From Xiheibacterium sp038325765 (lineage in GTDB: Bacteria; Myxococcota_A; Polyangia; Nannocystales; Nannocystaceae), in assembly GCA_038325765.1 (NCBI GenBank), contig JBBQJI010000022.1:1-64000 (forward strand): a DNA stretch of 64,000 nucleotides. The letters run 5' to 3'. A program made the position numbers and the translations under genes. Under the pieces are notes generated by a model. That model was not told the origin of the DNA and searched no databases. It was given only the letters and a program-made list of their open reading frames with translations. This document shows positions 10,019-17,812 of the stretch, one piece after another; the first letter of the stretch is position 1, and the number at the start of each line of letters is the position of its first letter.

Positions 10019-10948
10019 TCACGGCTTCCACAGGAAGCCGCGGTGCTCGGCACCTTGGCCGCCGCCCTGTGGCCCCTGGGCCGTTGGCGCGCCGAGGCGC
10101 ACGAGGACTTCGCCGCGCAGCGCGTCGGGCTCGATCCACCCGATCGCGCGGGAGTCGCAGCAGCGGCCTTCGTCGCGGTTGTCCGCGAGCACGAGGTAGC
10201 CCGGAGCGACGAAGGGCTCGCCCGGCGCGCCCTGGCCGAGGGTGATGCGGCTCCAGTCGTCGGTGGTGGTGCCGCGATCGAGCACGAGGTAGCGACGCTC
10301 GCCGGCCTGCTCCCACAGGGTGCGGCGCAGCGCCGTGGGGCCGTCAGCGTCGCGCAACGGAACGTCGATCGTCGAGCCCGCTTTTTGCTCGACGCGCTGG
10401 CCCTCGACGACGAGGCCGAGTCCGTCGCGATCGTCGACGAGGCTGATGCGCTCCCCGGGGACCGCGAGCACGCGCCCCACGCGATAGGCCTGCACGGTGC
10501 CGATGCCGATCTCGGCGCGCTTCTGGACGCGTCGCCAGTTGTCGTCGAGTGCCTCACCGAACTCGTCGGGATCGACGACGGCGGTGTTGCGGAGATCGCG
10601 TGTAGGGCTGCGGCGGGCGTCTGGGAACTCGCGGCCGTCGTCGGTGCGCGCCCGCGGGGCGTCCTGCTCGGGCGGTGTCGCGGTCGCGGGCGATGACGGA
10701 GCCTGGGTGGTGGTCGCGTAGACGACGACGTCGCCGCGCTCGATCGACCACTGCCCGCGCAGCAGCAGCACGTGCTCGCCGTCGACGAGGGTGGGGGCCA
10801 TGCCGTCGCCGTGGACGCGGACGACGGTCGCGAACATGACGCGCAATCCAACCACGGCCACGCCGCCGACGAGCACGGTCCACGCCAGGCGCTTGGACCA
10901 CGGACGGACCGCTCCACTCGGCTCGGGCTCAGGGGATCGTCGGGCCAT
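10019..10948 (-). CDS. Signal peptidase I-like protein lacking the catalytic Ser and Lys
   Basis: A 309-residue protein with one membrane segment (about residues 20-40) and an S26-type periplasmic fold. Family boxes are recognisable: GDGMAPTLVDGE (box B) at 47-58, RGDVVVY (box C), VGRVLAVPGE (box D) at 157-166 and LADNRDEGRCCDSR (box E). In active enzymes the residue before Met in box B is the nucleophile Ser; here it is Gly49. The Lys of box D is also Gly (residue 158). Both catalytic positions are lost while the structural boxes remain, so I infer a non-proteolytic paralogue, perhaps a binding or scaffold protein. Start ATG at 10948 overlaps the end of thiE by 20 bases. Confidence 0.85.
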   Translation of the reverse strand: MARRSPEPEPSGAVRPWSKRLAWTVLVGGVAVVGLRVMFATVVRVHGDGMAPTLVDGEHVLLLRGQWSIERGDVVVYATTTQAPSSPATATPPEQDAPRARTDDGREFPDARRSPTRDLRNTAVVDPDEFGEALDDNWRRVQKRAEIGIGTVQAYRVGRVLAVPGERISLVDDRDGLGLVVEGQRVEQKAGSTIDVPLRDADGPTALRRTLWEQAGERRYLVLDRGTTTDDWSRITLGQGAPGEPFVAPGYLVLADNRDEGRCCDSRAIGWIEPDALRGEVLVRLGAPTAQGPQGGGQGAEHRGFLWKP

Positions 10949-11597
10949 GCGTCGCCGTCCGCAGCGCCCAGCGCAGCGTCGCGACATCTTCGGCGACCTC
11001 GTCGTCGGGTCCAAAGAAGCTGCGGATCCCGGCCAGGCCCCAGGCGCCGGCGGCGACGCAGCCGGCCGCGGTGCGCCGATCCACGCCGCCGAGGGCGACG
11101 ATCCGTGCCCCGGGCGCGGCCGCGGCCGCGGCGAGGCCGGCGAGTCCCAGCGGATGCGTCGCGACGGGCTTGCTGGTGTGCGGCGTGTGCACGGGCGCGA
11201 GCACCGTGAACGTGCACGCGTCGTGATCGCCGGAGGATCCGTGGGTCGAGCGACCGATCCAAGCCAACGGCCCCAGTTTCGCCCTCGCGTGGCGCAAGGC
11301 GACCGCGTCGGGATCGGCGCGCAACACGACGCCGCGAAGCCCATGACGGGCGATCGCTATCGCAGCGGCGTCGAGCTCCTCGATCGCAGCGCCGATCACC
11401 GTGGGGATCCCGGCCCGCCGCGCGGCCGCGACGAGCTCTGTGCAACGCGCGAGCACCTCGCCTGGCGCTGCGCCGGGCGTGCGCAACCACAGGCCCACCG
11501 GCTCGCCGTCCGCGGCCGCGCGCCACACGTCGAACTTGGCCGCCGACGGCGTGCCCGAAGGCGGGGTGATCGCCCACAGCCGCGGTGGCGCCGTCAC
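10929..11597 (-). CDS. thiE: Thiamine-phosphate synthase/TenI family protein
   Basis: A 222-residue TIM-barrel protein of the ThiE/TenI family. Visible: GRSTH (ThiE has G.S.H here), FTVLAPVHTPHTSKP (the pyrophosphate and thiazole-phosphate binding loop) and ALGGVD...AAGAWGLAGIRSFF at the C-terminus. ThiE couples HMP-pyrophosphate and thiazole phosphate to thiamine phosphate; TenI paralogues instead aromatise the thiazole tautomer. Several ThiE diphosphate-binding residues are hard to place (the N-terminal QYR.K motif is absent), so TenI is a real alternative. Its GTG start overlaps the stop of thiG (GTGA), placing it firmly in the thiamine operon. Confidence 0.75.
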   Translation of the reverse strand: MTAPPRLWAITPPSGTPSAAKFDVWRAAADGEPVGLWLRTPGAAPGEVLARCTELVAAARRAGIPTVIGAAIEELDAAAIAIARHGLRGVVLRADPDAVALRHARAKLGPLAWIGRSTHGSSGDHDACTFTVLAPVHTPHTSKPVATHPLGLAGLAAAAAAPGARIVALGGVDRRTAAGCVAAGAWGLAGIRSFFGPDDEVAEDVATLRWALRTATHGPTIP

Positions 11598-12373
11598 TCG
11601 ATCGCGCCGGTGGTCGGACTCGACGGCGCCGCGTACCCACGCATCGGCATGCGGCCCGCGCGGTAGGCGAGCCGACCCGCGGCGACCGCAAGCCGCATCG
11701 CCGCGGCCATCTGCGTCGGATCACCGGCTTCGGCGATCGCGGTGTTGAGCAGCACCGCGGTACACCCGAGCTCGAGCGCGACGGCGGCGTCGCTGGCAGT
11801 TCCGACCCCGGCGTCGACGATGACCGGGATGCCAACGGTGTCGGCGATGAGCCGGATGTTGTGCGGGTTGCGGATGCCCATGCCGCTGCCGATCGGCGCG
11901 GCGAGGGGCATCACTGCCGCGCACCCGAGATCGGCCAGCTTGCGGCAGACGATCGGGTCGTCGGATACGTAGGGCAGCACCGTGAAGCCCTCGGCGACGA
12001 GCAGCTTCGCGGCGACCAGCGTCTGCTCGTTGTCGGGCAGCAGCGTGCGCGGGTCACCGATCACCTCGAGCTTCACGATGTCGGCGATGCCCAGCTCGCG
12101 CGCGAGCCTCAGCGTGCGCACCGCCTCGTCGGCGGTGTAGCAGCCGGCGGTGTTCGGCAGCAGCGTGTACCGATCGCGGTCGATCCACGACAGCAAGTTG
12201 TCCTTCGCGGTGAGGTCGACCCGCCGCAGCGCGACGGTGACGATCTCGGCGCCGCTGGCCGCGAGCGCCGCCCGGGTCTGCTCCGCGTCGCGGTACTTGC
12301 CCGTGCCCACGATGAGCCGCGAGCGCCAGGTCCGGCCCGCGAGTGTCCACGTGTCCGTATCGCCGGTATCCAT
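11594..12373 (-). CDS. thiG: Thiazole synthase ThiG
   Basis: A 259-residue cytosolic enzyme that builds the thiazole phosphate of thiamine from DXP, dehydroglycine and ThiS-thiocarboxylate. Family features: SRLIVGTGKY, the Schiff-base Lys in DIVKLEVIGD, PNTAGCYTADEAV, PLAAPIGSGMGIRNP and VIVDAGVGTASDAA. Length matches ThiG. The ATG at 12373 has an AGGAGG ribosome-binding site inside the last codons of thiS. No thiO or thiH is next to it, so the dehydroglycine supplier must be encoded elsewhere. Confidence 0.95.
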   Translation of the reverse strand: MDTGDTDTWTLAGRTWRSRLIVGTGKYRDAEQTRAALAASGAEIVTVALRRVDLTAKDNLLSWIDRDRYTLLPNTAGCYTADEAVRTLRLARELGIADIVKLEVIGDPRTLLPDNEQTLVAAKLLVAEGFTVLPYVSDDPIVCRKLADLGCAAVMPLAAPIGSGMGIRNPHNIRLIADTVGIPVIVDAGVGTASDAAVALELGCTAVLLNTAIAEAGDPTQMAAAMRLAVAAGRLAYRAGRMPMRGYAAPSSPTTGAIE

Positions 12374-12375
12374 CG

Positions 12376-12567
12376 TCAGCCTCCTCCTACGAATGTGACC
12401 ACCTCGAGGCGGTCGCCCGCTTCGAGCACGCACGCGGCATACTCCGCGCGCGGCACGATCTCGAGGTTGCGCTCGACCGCGACGGTCCGGGGATCGAGCG
12501 CGAGTTCCGCCAGCAATCCGGCGAGCGTCAGGCCGATCCCGATCGTGCGTGGCTCGCCGTTGAGCAT
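12376..12567 (-). CDS. thiS: Sulfur carrier protein ThiS
   Basis: A 63-residue ubiquitin-like protein starting MLNGEPRTI and ending VVTFVGGG. The C-terminal Gly-Gly is adenylated and thiocarboxylated to donate sulfur to ThiG; here a third Gly follows, as in several family members. Characteristic middle part: L.LDPRTVAVERNLEIVPR. A GTG one codon earlier (12570) is an alternative start. First gene of the thiS-thiG-thiE-signal peptidase-like set; 2 bases separate its stop from the thiG start. No TPP riboswitch motif is visible upstream. Confidence 0.92.
   Translation of the reverse strand: MLNGEPRTIGIGLTLAGLLAELALDPRTVAVERNLEIVPRAEYAACVLEAGDRLEVVTFVGGG
12380..12388 (-). promoter_or_regulatory. 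thiG ribosome-binding site embedded in the thiS Gly-Gly-Gly codons
   Basis: The minus strand reads GTAGGAGGAGGCTGACGATG: the AGGAGG Shine-Dalgarno lies 6 bases before the thiG ATG and is made from the GGA GGA GGC codons of the essential thiS C-terminus, so one sequence serves both purposes. Confidence 0.8.
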
Positions 12568-12800
12568 CACGTCGTGCACGGATCGCTGGATACCATGGTC
12601 GCGGGCGCCGGCCTGCGCGCACCCGTGGCCGGCTGCCGCCGCCGCGGACGCAGTTGCGGCGAAACGCGACGGTCCGGCGTCTGCTCGAACCCGCAGTGTG
12701 TGGCTTTCGCAACAGCCGATCCCCTGGGTGTGGTCCTGGAGCGACGCCGCTTTGTTCAGTGATTCCAAGCCGGAGCGCGGTTGCGGGAAAAGTGTGGCCC

Positions 12801-13559
12801 ATGGCACGCCGCGTGCTCTCACCTCTGGACATGGCGACGATGATCGACTCCCGGCTTCCCACGATCCCCCTCGAGCGTATGGCGACTGGGGATGTCCTGA
12901 GCTGCGTCGAGCCCTTCACCGCTGCCCGTCCCGAGGAGATCGAGCTGCTCGCGCAGGCCGCGGTCCGGATCCGCAAGGCCGCCGGCGCCCCGATCCTCGA
13001 GGAGGGGCACGCGCCCGATGGTCTCTACGTGGTGTTGCGCGGCCGCGTGAACCTCGTGCGCGGCGGCGAGGGCCACCGCGATCTCATCCTCATGACGGTC
13101 GGTCCCGGTGACGTGCTCGGCGAGACCTGCGCCTTCGATCGCACCCACAACGCCACTGCCGCCCTGGCCGCCGTCCCCGTCGAGGTGCTGCGCATCCCCG
13201 CCGACGTGCTCGCCGCTCACCTGCGCCGCGAACCCGAGACGATGATGCGGTTGATGCAGCTCATGATCGACAAGCTGCGCGACATCGAGGGCGTGGCGTC
13301 GTCGCTCGCGCTGCACGACGTCGAGGAGCGGCTGGGTCGCACGCTGGTGCGCCTGGCCCAGCGCCAAAATCGACGCTCGCCGGCATCCACCGGCTGGATC
13401 CTGGCGCCGGTGCCCACGCAGTCGGAGCTCGCGCGCATGGTCGGATCCTGCCGCGAGACGGTGTCGCGCACGCTCTCGGCGATGGCGCGGGACGGGTTGC
13501 TGAGCTCCAGCGGCCGCCGCATGATCCTCGATCCGCGCCTCGTCGAAGCCGCCGCCTGA
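12801..13559 (+). CDS. Crp/Fnr-family transcriptional regulator
   Basis: A 252-residue regulator. An N-terminal cyclic-nucleotide-binding fold (GAPILEEGHAPDGLYVVLRG, VGPGDVLGETCAF) is followed by the long dimer helix and a winged helix with VPTQSELARMVGSCRETVSRTLSAM, the Crp-type recognition helix (R-E-T-V-S-R). No N-terminal Cys cluster, so it is not an oxygen-sensing FNR; the Arg and Ser that clamp cAMP phosphate in Crp are not clearly present, so ligand is unknown. Start ATG 12801 chosen; ATGs at 12831 and 12840 are possible. Divergent from thiS with about 230 bases between, most of which shows no recognisable element. Alanine racemase follows on the same strand after 130 bases. Confidence 0.9.
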   Translation: MARRVLSPLDMATMIDSRLPTIPLERMATGDVLSCVEPFTAARPEEIELLAQAAVRIRKAAGAPILEEGHAPDGLYVVLRGRVNLVRGGEGHRDLILMTVGPGDVLGETCAFDRTHNATAALAAVPVEVLRIPADVLAAHLRREPETMMRLMQLMIDKLRDIEGVASSLALHDVEERLGRTLVRLAQRQNRRSPASTGWILAPVPTQSELARMVGSCRETVSRTLSAMARDGLLSSSGRRMILDPRLVEAAA

Positions 13560-13689
13560 GCCCCCCGCAGCGCTCCCCGGCGCGCGGGAATGTCCGACCC
13601 CGCCGGTGCGTCGCGCGACGATGCACGCGATTCCCCGTGGTATAAGGCCCGCGTTGCCGCACCACGCCACCCGCGAGTTCGGCGCTCCG

Positions 13690-14823
13690 ATGGTGCCGGT
13701 GACGGTCCGCCCGACCTTCGCGCGGATCGACACCGCGGTGTTGGCCAAGAACCTCCAGGCTGTCGACGCCCACGTCGGCGCCGGCTGCAGGGTCCTCGCG
13801 GTGGTCAAGGCCGACGGCTACGGCCACGGCGCGATCGCGGCTGCCCGCGCCCTCGTCGACGCCTGCGCCTGGGGCCTGGCCGTGAGTCTGGTCGAGGAGG
13901 GCGTCGAGCTGCGTGAGGGTGGCATCTTCGCGCCGGTGGTCGTGCTCGGCGGCGTGCCGCCGGGGGCCGCCGATGTCATCGTGCATCGCCAACTGCGGCC
14001 GGTGGTGTGGTCGGTCGATCACCTCGAGATGCTCAGCGGAGCGGTGGTTCGCGCCGGCGCGCGCCCGCTCCCGGTGCACCTGAATATCGACACCGGCATG
14101 TCGCGCCTGGGCCTGCTGCCCCGTGATCTCGGTGTCGTGCTCGACTGGCTCGCGCGCGACGGCGGCCGCACGATCGATCTCGAGGGCGTGATGACGCACC
14201 TCGCGTGCGCCGACGAACCCGACGACCAGATGACGAGCGCGCGCCAGCTCGCCAGTTTTGCCGACTGCCTCGGCACCGTCGCGGCGGGCGGGCAGCAGCC
14301 TTTGCTGCGCCACGTGTGCAACTCCGCCGGCATGGTCCGCTTCCGCGCCGCGCACTACGACATGGTGCGGCCGGGCATCGCGCTGTACGGCGCGGGCTCG
14401 GGGGCCGAAGTCGAGCTCGGCGGCGTGGCCCTGGCGATGTCGGTGCATTCGCGGGTGCTCGGCATCCGCGAGCTGCCCGCTGGTGTGCGGGTCTCCTATG
14501 GCGGCCGAGTTCAACTCAGCCGCGACTCGCGGGTCGCGATCGTCCCGGTCGGCTACGGCGACGGCTATCCCCGGGCGATGTCGGGTCGCGCGCAGATGCT
14601 AGTCCGCGGCCACCGCTGCGACGTGCTCGGCGCCATCACGATGGATATCTGCATGCTCGACGTCACCGCGCTGCCCGACGTGCGCGTCGGCGAGGAGGTC
14701 ACGCTGCTCGGCCGCCAGGGGCTCGGGCGCATCGATCTCTACGAGCTCGCAGCGTGGGCGAGCACGGTGCCGTACGAGATCACCTGCGGCATCTCGAAGC
14801 GTGTGCCCAGGCGCTACGCCTGA
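13690..14823 (+). CDS. alr: Alanine racemase
   Basis: A 377-residue PLP enzyme that makes D-alanine for peptidoglycan. PLP-binding Lys40 lies in VVKADGYGHG; the second catalytic base Tyr is in SYGGRVQLSRDS with the family's VPVGYGDGYPR downstream; N-terminal barrel and C-terminal beta domain are complete. I chose the ATG at 13690 (MVPVTVRPTFARID) because the usual family start is a few residues before the R.....I.. strand; an ATG at 13606 would add 28 unlikely residues. The 3' end lies within a 38-bp direct repeat that duplicates the last codons and the stop. Confidence 0.95.
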   Translation: MVPVTVRPTFARIDTAVLAKNLQAVDAHVGAGCRVLAVVKADGYGHGAIAAARALVDACAWGLAVSLVEEGVELREGGIFAPVVVLGGVPPGAADVIVHRQLRPVVWSVDHLEMLSGAVVRAGARPLPVHLNIDTGMSRLGLLPRDLGVVLDWLARDGGRTIDLEGVMTHLACADEPDDQMTSARQLASFADCLGTVAAGGQQPLLRHVCNSAGMVRFRAAHYDMVRPGIALYGAGSGAEVELGGVALAMSVHSRVLGIRELPAGVRVSYGGRVQLSRDSRVAIVPVGYGDGYPRAMSGRAQMLVRGHRCDVLGAITMDICMLDVTALPDVRVGEEVTLLGRQGLGRIDLYELAAWASTVPYEITCGISKRVPRRYA

Positions 14824-14916
14824 GCGGCCACGGGTGCTGCCACCGGTCCGGGTACGCTGGGCACCGGGATCGTGCCGGCAGGCGCTACGCCTGAGCGGCC
14901 ACCGGTGCTGCCACCG
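14808..14916 (+). repeat. 38-bp direct repeat spanning the alanine racemase stop codon
   Basis: Positions 14808-14845 and 14879-14916 match with one mismatch, period 71 bp. The first copy contains the last five codons and TGA of alr; the second repeats them in the intergenic region, as if the gene end were duplicated. The rest of 14824-14981 shows nothing else. Confidence 0.9.
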
Positions 14917-14981
14917 CGCTGCGGCGTTTCACCACAGCCCCCATGGCGACGAGTCCAGGGGGACTCCAGGCACGCGGCACT

Positions 14982-16049
14982 CTAGGTCTTCGGCTGGGCC
15001 GTCACCGGCTCGGGCGTCACCGCCGCGGGCGGGGTGGCGTCGCAGGCCTCGGCGCCGACGTAGTCGGGGTGACAGGGGTCGTCGATCTGCTGGGTCTGGG
15101 CTGCATCCTCGCAGCTCTCGCCGCCCACGTAGTCGGGATCGCAGGGGTCGTCGATCTGCTGGCTCGCGAGCTCGGGCACCTGGCTGGTGCCGCCGGCCGC
15201 GGTCTTGCGCCATTCGACCTTCACCTTGCTGAAGGTCATGCCGTTGACCGGATCGAAGTCCCGTGACTCGCCCTCGATCGACGCGAGGTAGCCCTCGGTC
15301 GAGAACATCGCCGTCGAGCGGCCCTCGCTATCGTTCTTGCGGCTGCCCTCTTTGGTCGTGATCGTCTCGGTGCGCTTGAACTGGATCACCAGGCGCAGCA
15401 TGTCCTCTTGGCGGTCCTCGTCGCGGTACATGCCGTCGACGCGGGTCTCGACCTTGCCCACGACGAAGCGGCCGAGTTTGCCCTCGCGGCCGCGCTTCTC
15501 GTCCTCCTTCCACGTCTCCTGGTCCTTCACGGCGCGGTCGGGGACCACCAAGAACGCCCGCTCGAGACCGCGGAGCACGACGTCGATGAAGTTCTTGTCG
15601 ACGTCGGCGAGCTCCTGCGGCGGCGTCGGCATGTAGACGATCTCGCCGGTGCTCGACACGTTGAAGGCGACGTTCATCCCCTGCAGGCGAGCGATGGCGT
15701 CGCGGGTGAACTCCTCGGGCGAGATCGGGGCCGATGGTGGCAGGCCCCACTTGAGGTCCACGTTCGAGAACGTCGCGCGGAGCAAGGTGCCGCCCTGCTT
15801 GGGGTCGGGGCCGACGACGGTGAGCTTCACGTCACACTCGAGGGCCTGGCTGACGTTGCCGGCGCCGTCGAAGGTCTGCGTGTTGCCGATCCGCAGTCGG
15901 CCGCTGTAGGCCGCGCCCGGCACGAGCTCGTATTTCAGGTGCACGCCGCCTTGGGGCACCTCGAGTTTCTGCAGGTTCTTGGGCCCGCAGCCGGCCGCGG
16001 GCAGGGCGAGGGCGAGGGCGAGGGCGAGCGACGAGAGGCGGCGGATCAT
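14982..16049 (-). CDS. Lipoprotein of unknown function with repeated DPxxPDYVG C-terminal motif
   Basis: A 355-residue lipoprotein: MIRRLSSL, a very regular LALALALA hydrophobic core (coded by 6-bp repeats at about 16005-16030) and lipobox PAAGC. The mature part is a mostly beta protein of about 270 residues (HLKYELVPGAAYSGRLRIG, then FNVSSTGEIVY) reminiscent of DUF6263-type lipoproteins, though I cannot confirm this. The tail carries two copies of QQIDDPC-PDYVG-E-C, each with two Cys, likely disulphide-bonded. Located between alanine racemase (convergent) and an L,D-transpeptidase (same strand, 145 bases upstream), so an envelope role is likely. Confidence 0.7.
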   Translation of the reverse strand: MIRRLSSLALALALALPAAGCGPKNLQKLEVPQGGVHLKYELVPGAAYSGRLRIGNTQTFDGAGNVSQALECDVKLTVVGPDPKQGGTLLRATFSNVDLKWGLPPSAPISPEEFTRDAIARLQGMNVAFNVSSTGEIVYMPTPPQELADVDKNFIDVVLRGLERAFLVVPDRAVKDQETWKEDEKRGREGKLGRFVVGKVETRVDGMYRDEDRQEDMLRLVIQFKRTETITTKEGSRKNDSEGRSTAMFSTEGYLASIEGESRDFDPVNGMTFSKVKVEWRKTAAGGTSQVPELASQQIDDPCDPDYVGGESCEDAAQTQQIDDPCHPDYVGAEACDATPPAAVTPEPVTAQPKT

Positions 16050-16194
16050 CGGCGCAAGGGTAGGCAGCGCGGCGCGGGCCGACAACTCGGATGGGCCCGG
16101 ACGCGGAGGCTCCGGCGGACGCGGCCGAGCCCGCCGGGCGCGGACAACCCGCCGCTGTCGTCGGGACCCGCTGCTCTTGGGTCACACAGGGCCG

Positions 16195-17646
16195 TCACTG
16201 CACGTCGGTCGGCTCGGGCCACAGCGGCGACTCGGTGGCGGCCAGCCCGATGGCCTCGGCGTGCGCCGCGGCCTCGCGCTGGCGCATCGCGGCCTCGGTG
16301 CGACGGCGTTCCGCCTCGAGATCCGGTGGACCGATCGGGCGCTCTTGCGTGAACCGCAGCCCCTGTGGCCGATGACTGTCGCGCACATGCACGATGGGCG
16401 AGCGCTCGAGCGACAGCGGCAGGTAGCCGGTCCACCCCGAGGGCATGCTCGGCCCGACCCAATCGAACACCCAACGGGCATCGAGCGGGGCCAGGTTCAC
16501 GCAGCCGTGGGAGCGACGCACGCCGAACCGATCGTGCCAGTACGCGCCGTGGAGCGCGTTGTGGCCCTGGAACAGCAGCACCCAGGGCACGCCCTGCACC
16601 ATGTACGGCTTGTCCTCGTAGTCCTGGTTGGCCATGTCCATGCTCGCGACCTTGGCCCAGATCGGATAGTTGCCCAGCGGCGTCGGCGAGCTGCGGCCCG
16701 ACGCAATGAGCGTCGCGAACGCCGGCGTACCGCCGCGGTACGCGACCAGCACCTGCTCGCCGACGTCGACGTCGATCCACTGGTCGTTGCCCGTCGTCCG
16801 CAGACGCTCGGGATCGAGGGCGCCCGGCGGCGGCTCGACGATGATGACCTCGTTGAGATCCTCGGCGGCGATCCACTCGCCCTCGCCCACGCGCCACCAC
16901 TGGGGGTCGACGGCGCTCGAGGGCTCGAGCAGATCGACACGTTCGCGTCTGCCTGCCGTGCGCAGCTTGTCGGCGTCGGCGCGGGGCTCGGCACGGACGA
17001 CCGTGCGCTCGTCGGTGGTCCATGCGAAGGCGGGCCCCGGCGCGATGCCGGACAGCGTCACGCCCTGCCAACCCGATCCCTCGCCCATCCAGCCCACGCC
17101 CTCGCGGGGAACGAGCGCGCCGTCCTTCGACTCGATGTACGTCGCGCCGTCGATGTCGACGTTGCGCCGCACCACGATGCTCATGCTCTTGGTCAGCTCG
17201 CGGCGGATGATCCCGGCGCGGACATCCTCGACGTTGGCGTACTCGGCGACGCCGTCGTGACGGACTATCGCGTAGCTGTGGGGCAGGCGGCGGCCCGACA
17301 GCGGCGGTCCGGCGGTGCCGGGTGCAGGCGGCTCGCCGATGGGCGTGACGTGCTCGGAGCACACGAAGCCGAAGGGCAGGACGGCGTACCACACCTTGCC
17401 GTGACAACCCTGGGCGTCGCGGCTGGCGACGGTGCCGCGCACCACCAGCCGGGTGCCGCTCGCGATGGTGGCGATGCGCTTGTGTGGCACCCACGGCCGC
17501 CCGCGGATGACGGTCTCGCCGTGGCGCGCGGCGACGTAGGCGACGTCAGTCGGTGACACGACGATCTCGGGGTCACCAAGGGCCGTGGGTTCGAGCGCGA
17601 CGAGCTCAGCGAGCGTGCGCAGGGCGATGAGCGATCCGATCCACAT
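16195..17646 (-). CDS. L,D-transpeptidase (YkuD family)
   Basis: A 483-residue exported enzyme that makes 3-3 peptidoglycan cross-links or attaches proteins to peptidoglycan. The YkuD catalytic motif is complete: HGAYWHDRFGVRRSHGCVNL, nucleophile Cys at about residue 382, with SPTPLGNYPIWAK before it. The N-terminal 250 residues contain SH3-like segments (GTRLVVRGTVASRD; VVRAEPRADADKLRTAGR). Start ATG 17646 gives a short hydrophobic N-terminus (MWIGSLIALRTLAELVAL), a weak signal sequence, so export route is uncertain. The last 40 residues are Ala/Glu/Arg-rich coil. Confidence 0.9.
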   Translation of the reverse strand: MWIGSLIALRTLAELVALEPTALGDPEIVVSPTDVAYVAARHGETVIRGRPWVPHKRIATIASGTRLVVRGTVASRDAQGCHGKVWYAVLPFGFVCSEHVTPIGEPPAPGTAGPPLSGRRLPHSYAIVRHDGVAEYANVEDVRAGIIRRELTKSMSIVVRRNVDIDGATYIESKDGALVPREGVGWMGEGSGWQGVTLSGIAPGPAFAWTTDERTVVRAEPRADADKLRTAGRRERVDLLEPSSAVDPQWWRVGEGEWIAAEDLNEVIIVEPPPGALDPERLRTTGNDQWIDVDVGEQVLVAYRGGTPAFATLIASGRSSPTPLGNYPIWAKVASMDMANQDYEDKPYMVQGVPWVLLFQGHNALHGAYWHDRFGVRRSHGCVNLAPLDARWVFDWVGPSMPSGWTGYLPLSLERSPIVHVRDSHRPQGLRFTQERPIGPPDLEAERRRTEAAMRQREAAAHAEAIGLAATESPLWPEPTDVQ

Positions 17647-17812
17647 GGTCGTGACCAGCGAGCGTCCGGCGCGGACACTAGCACCTCGGGGTCGCCTCGA
17701 CGACGTGGCGGCGGCCTCGGTTGTTCCGTGCGGCGCTTGGCAGGGGCACAGCGGACAGGCAACGCCGCCGCCTGCGTTGCCGATGCCCGCGCCGTGCTCT
17801 GTTGGGCCGCGC

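Noticed and set aside
12568..12800. Possible TPP riboswitch before the thiamine operon
   Set aside because: The conserved CTGAGA and ATGCCAGCG-type blocks are absent on the minus strand, so I cannot support one.
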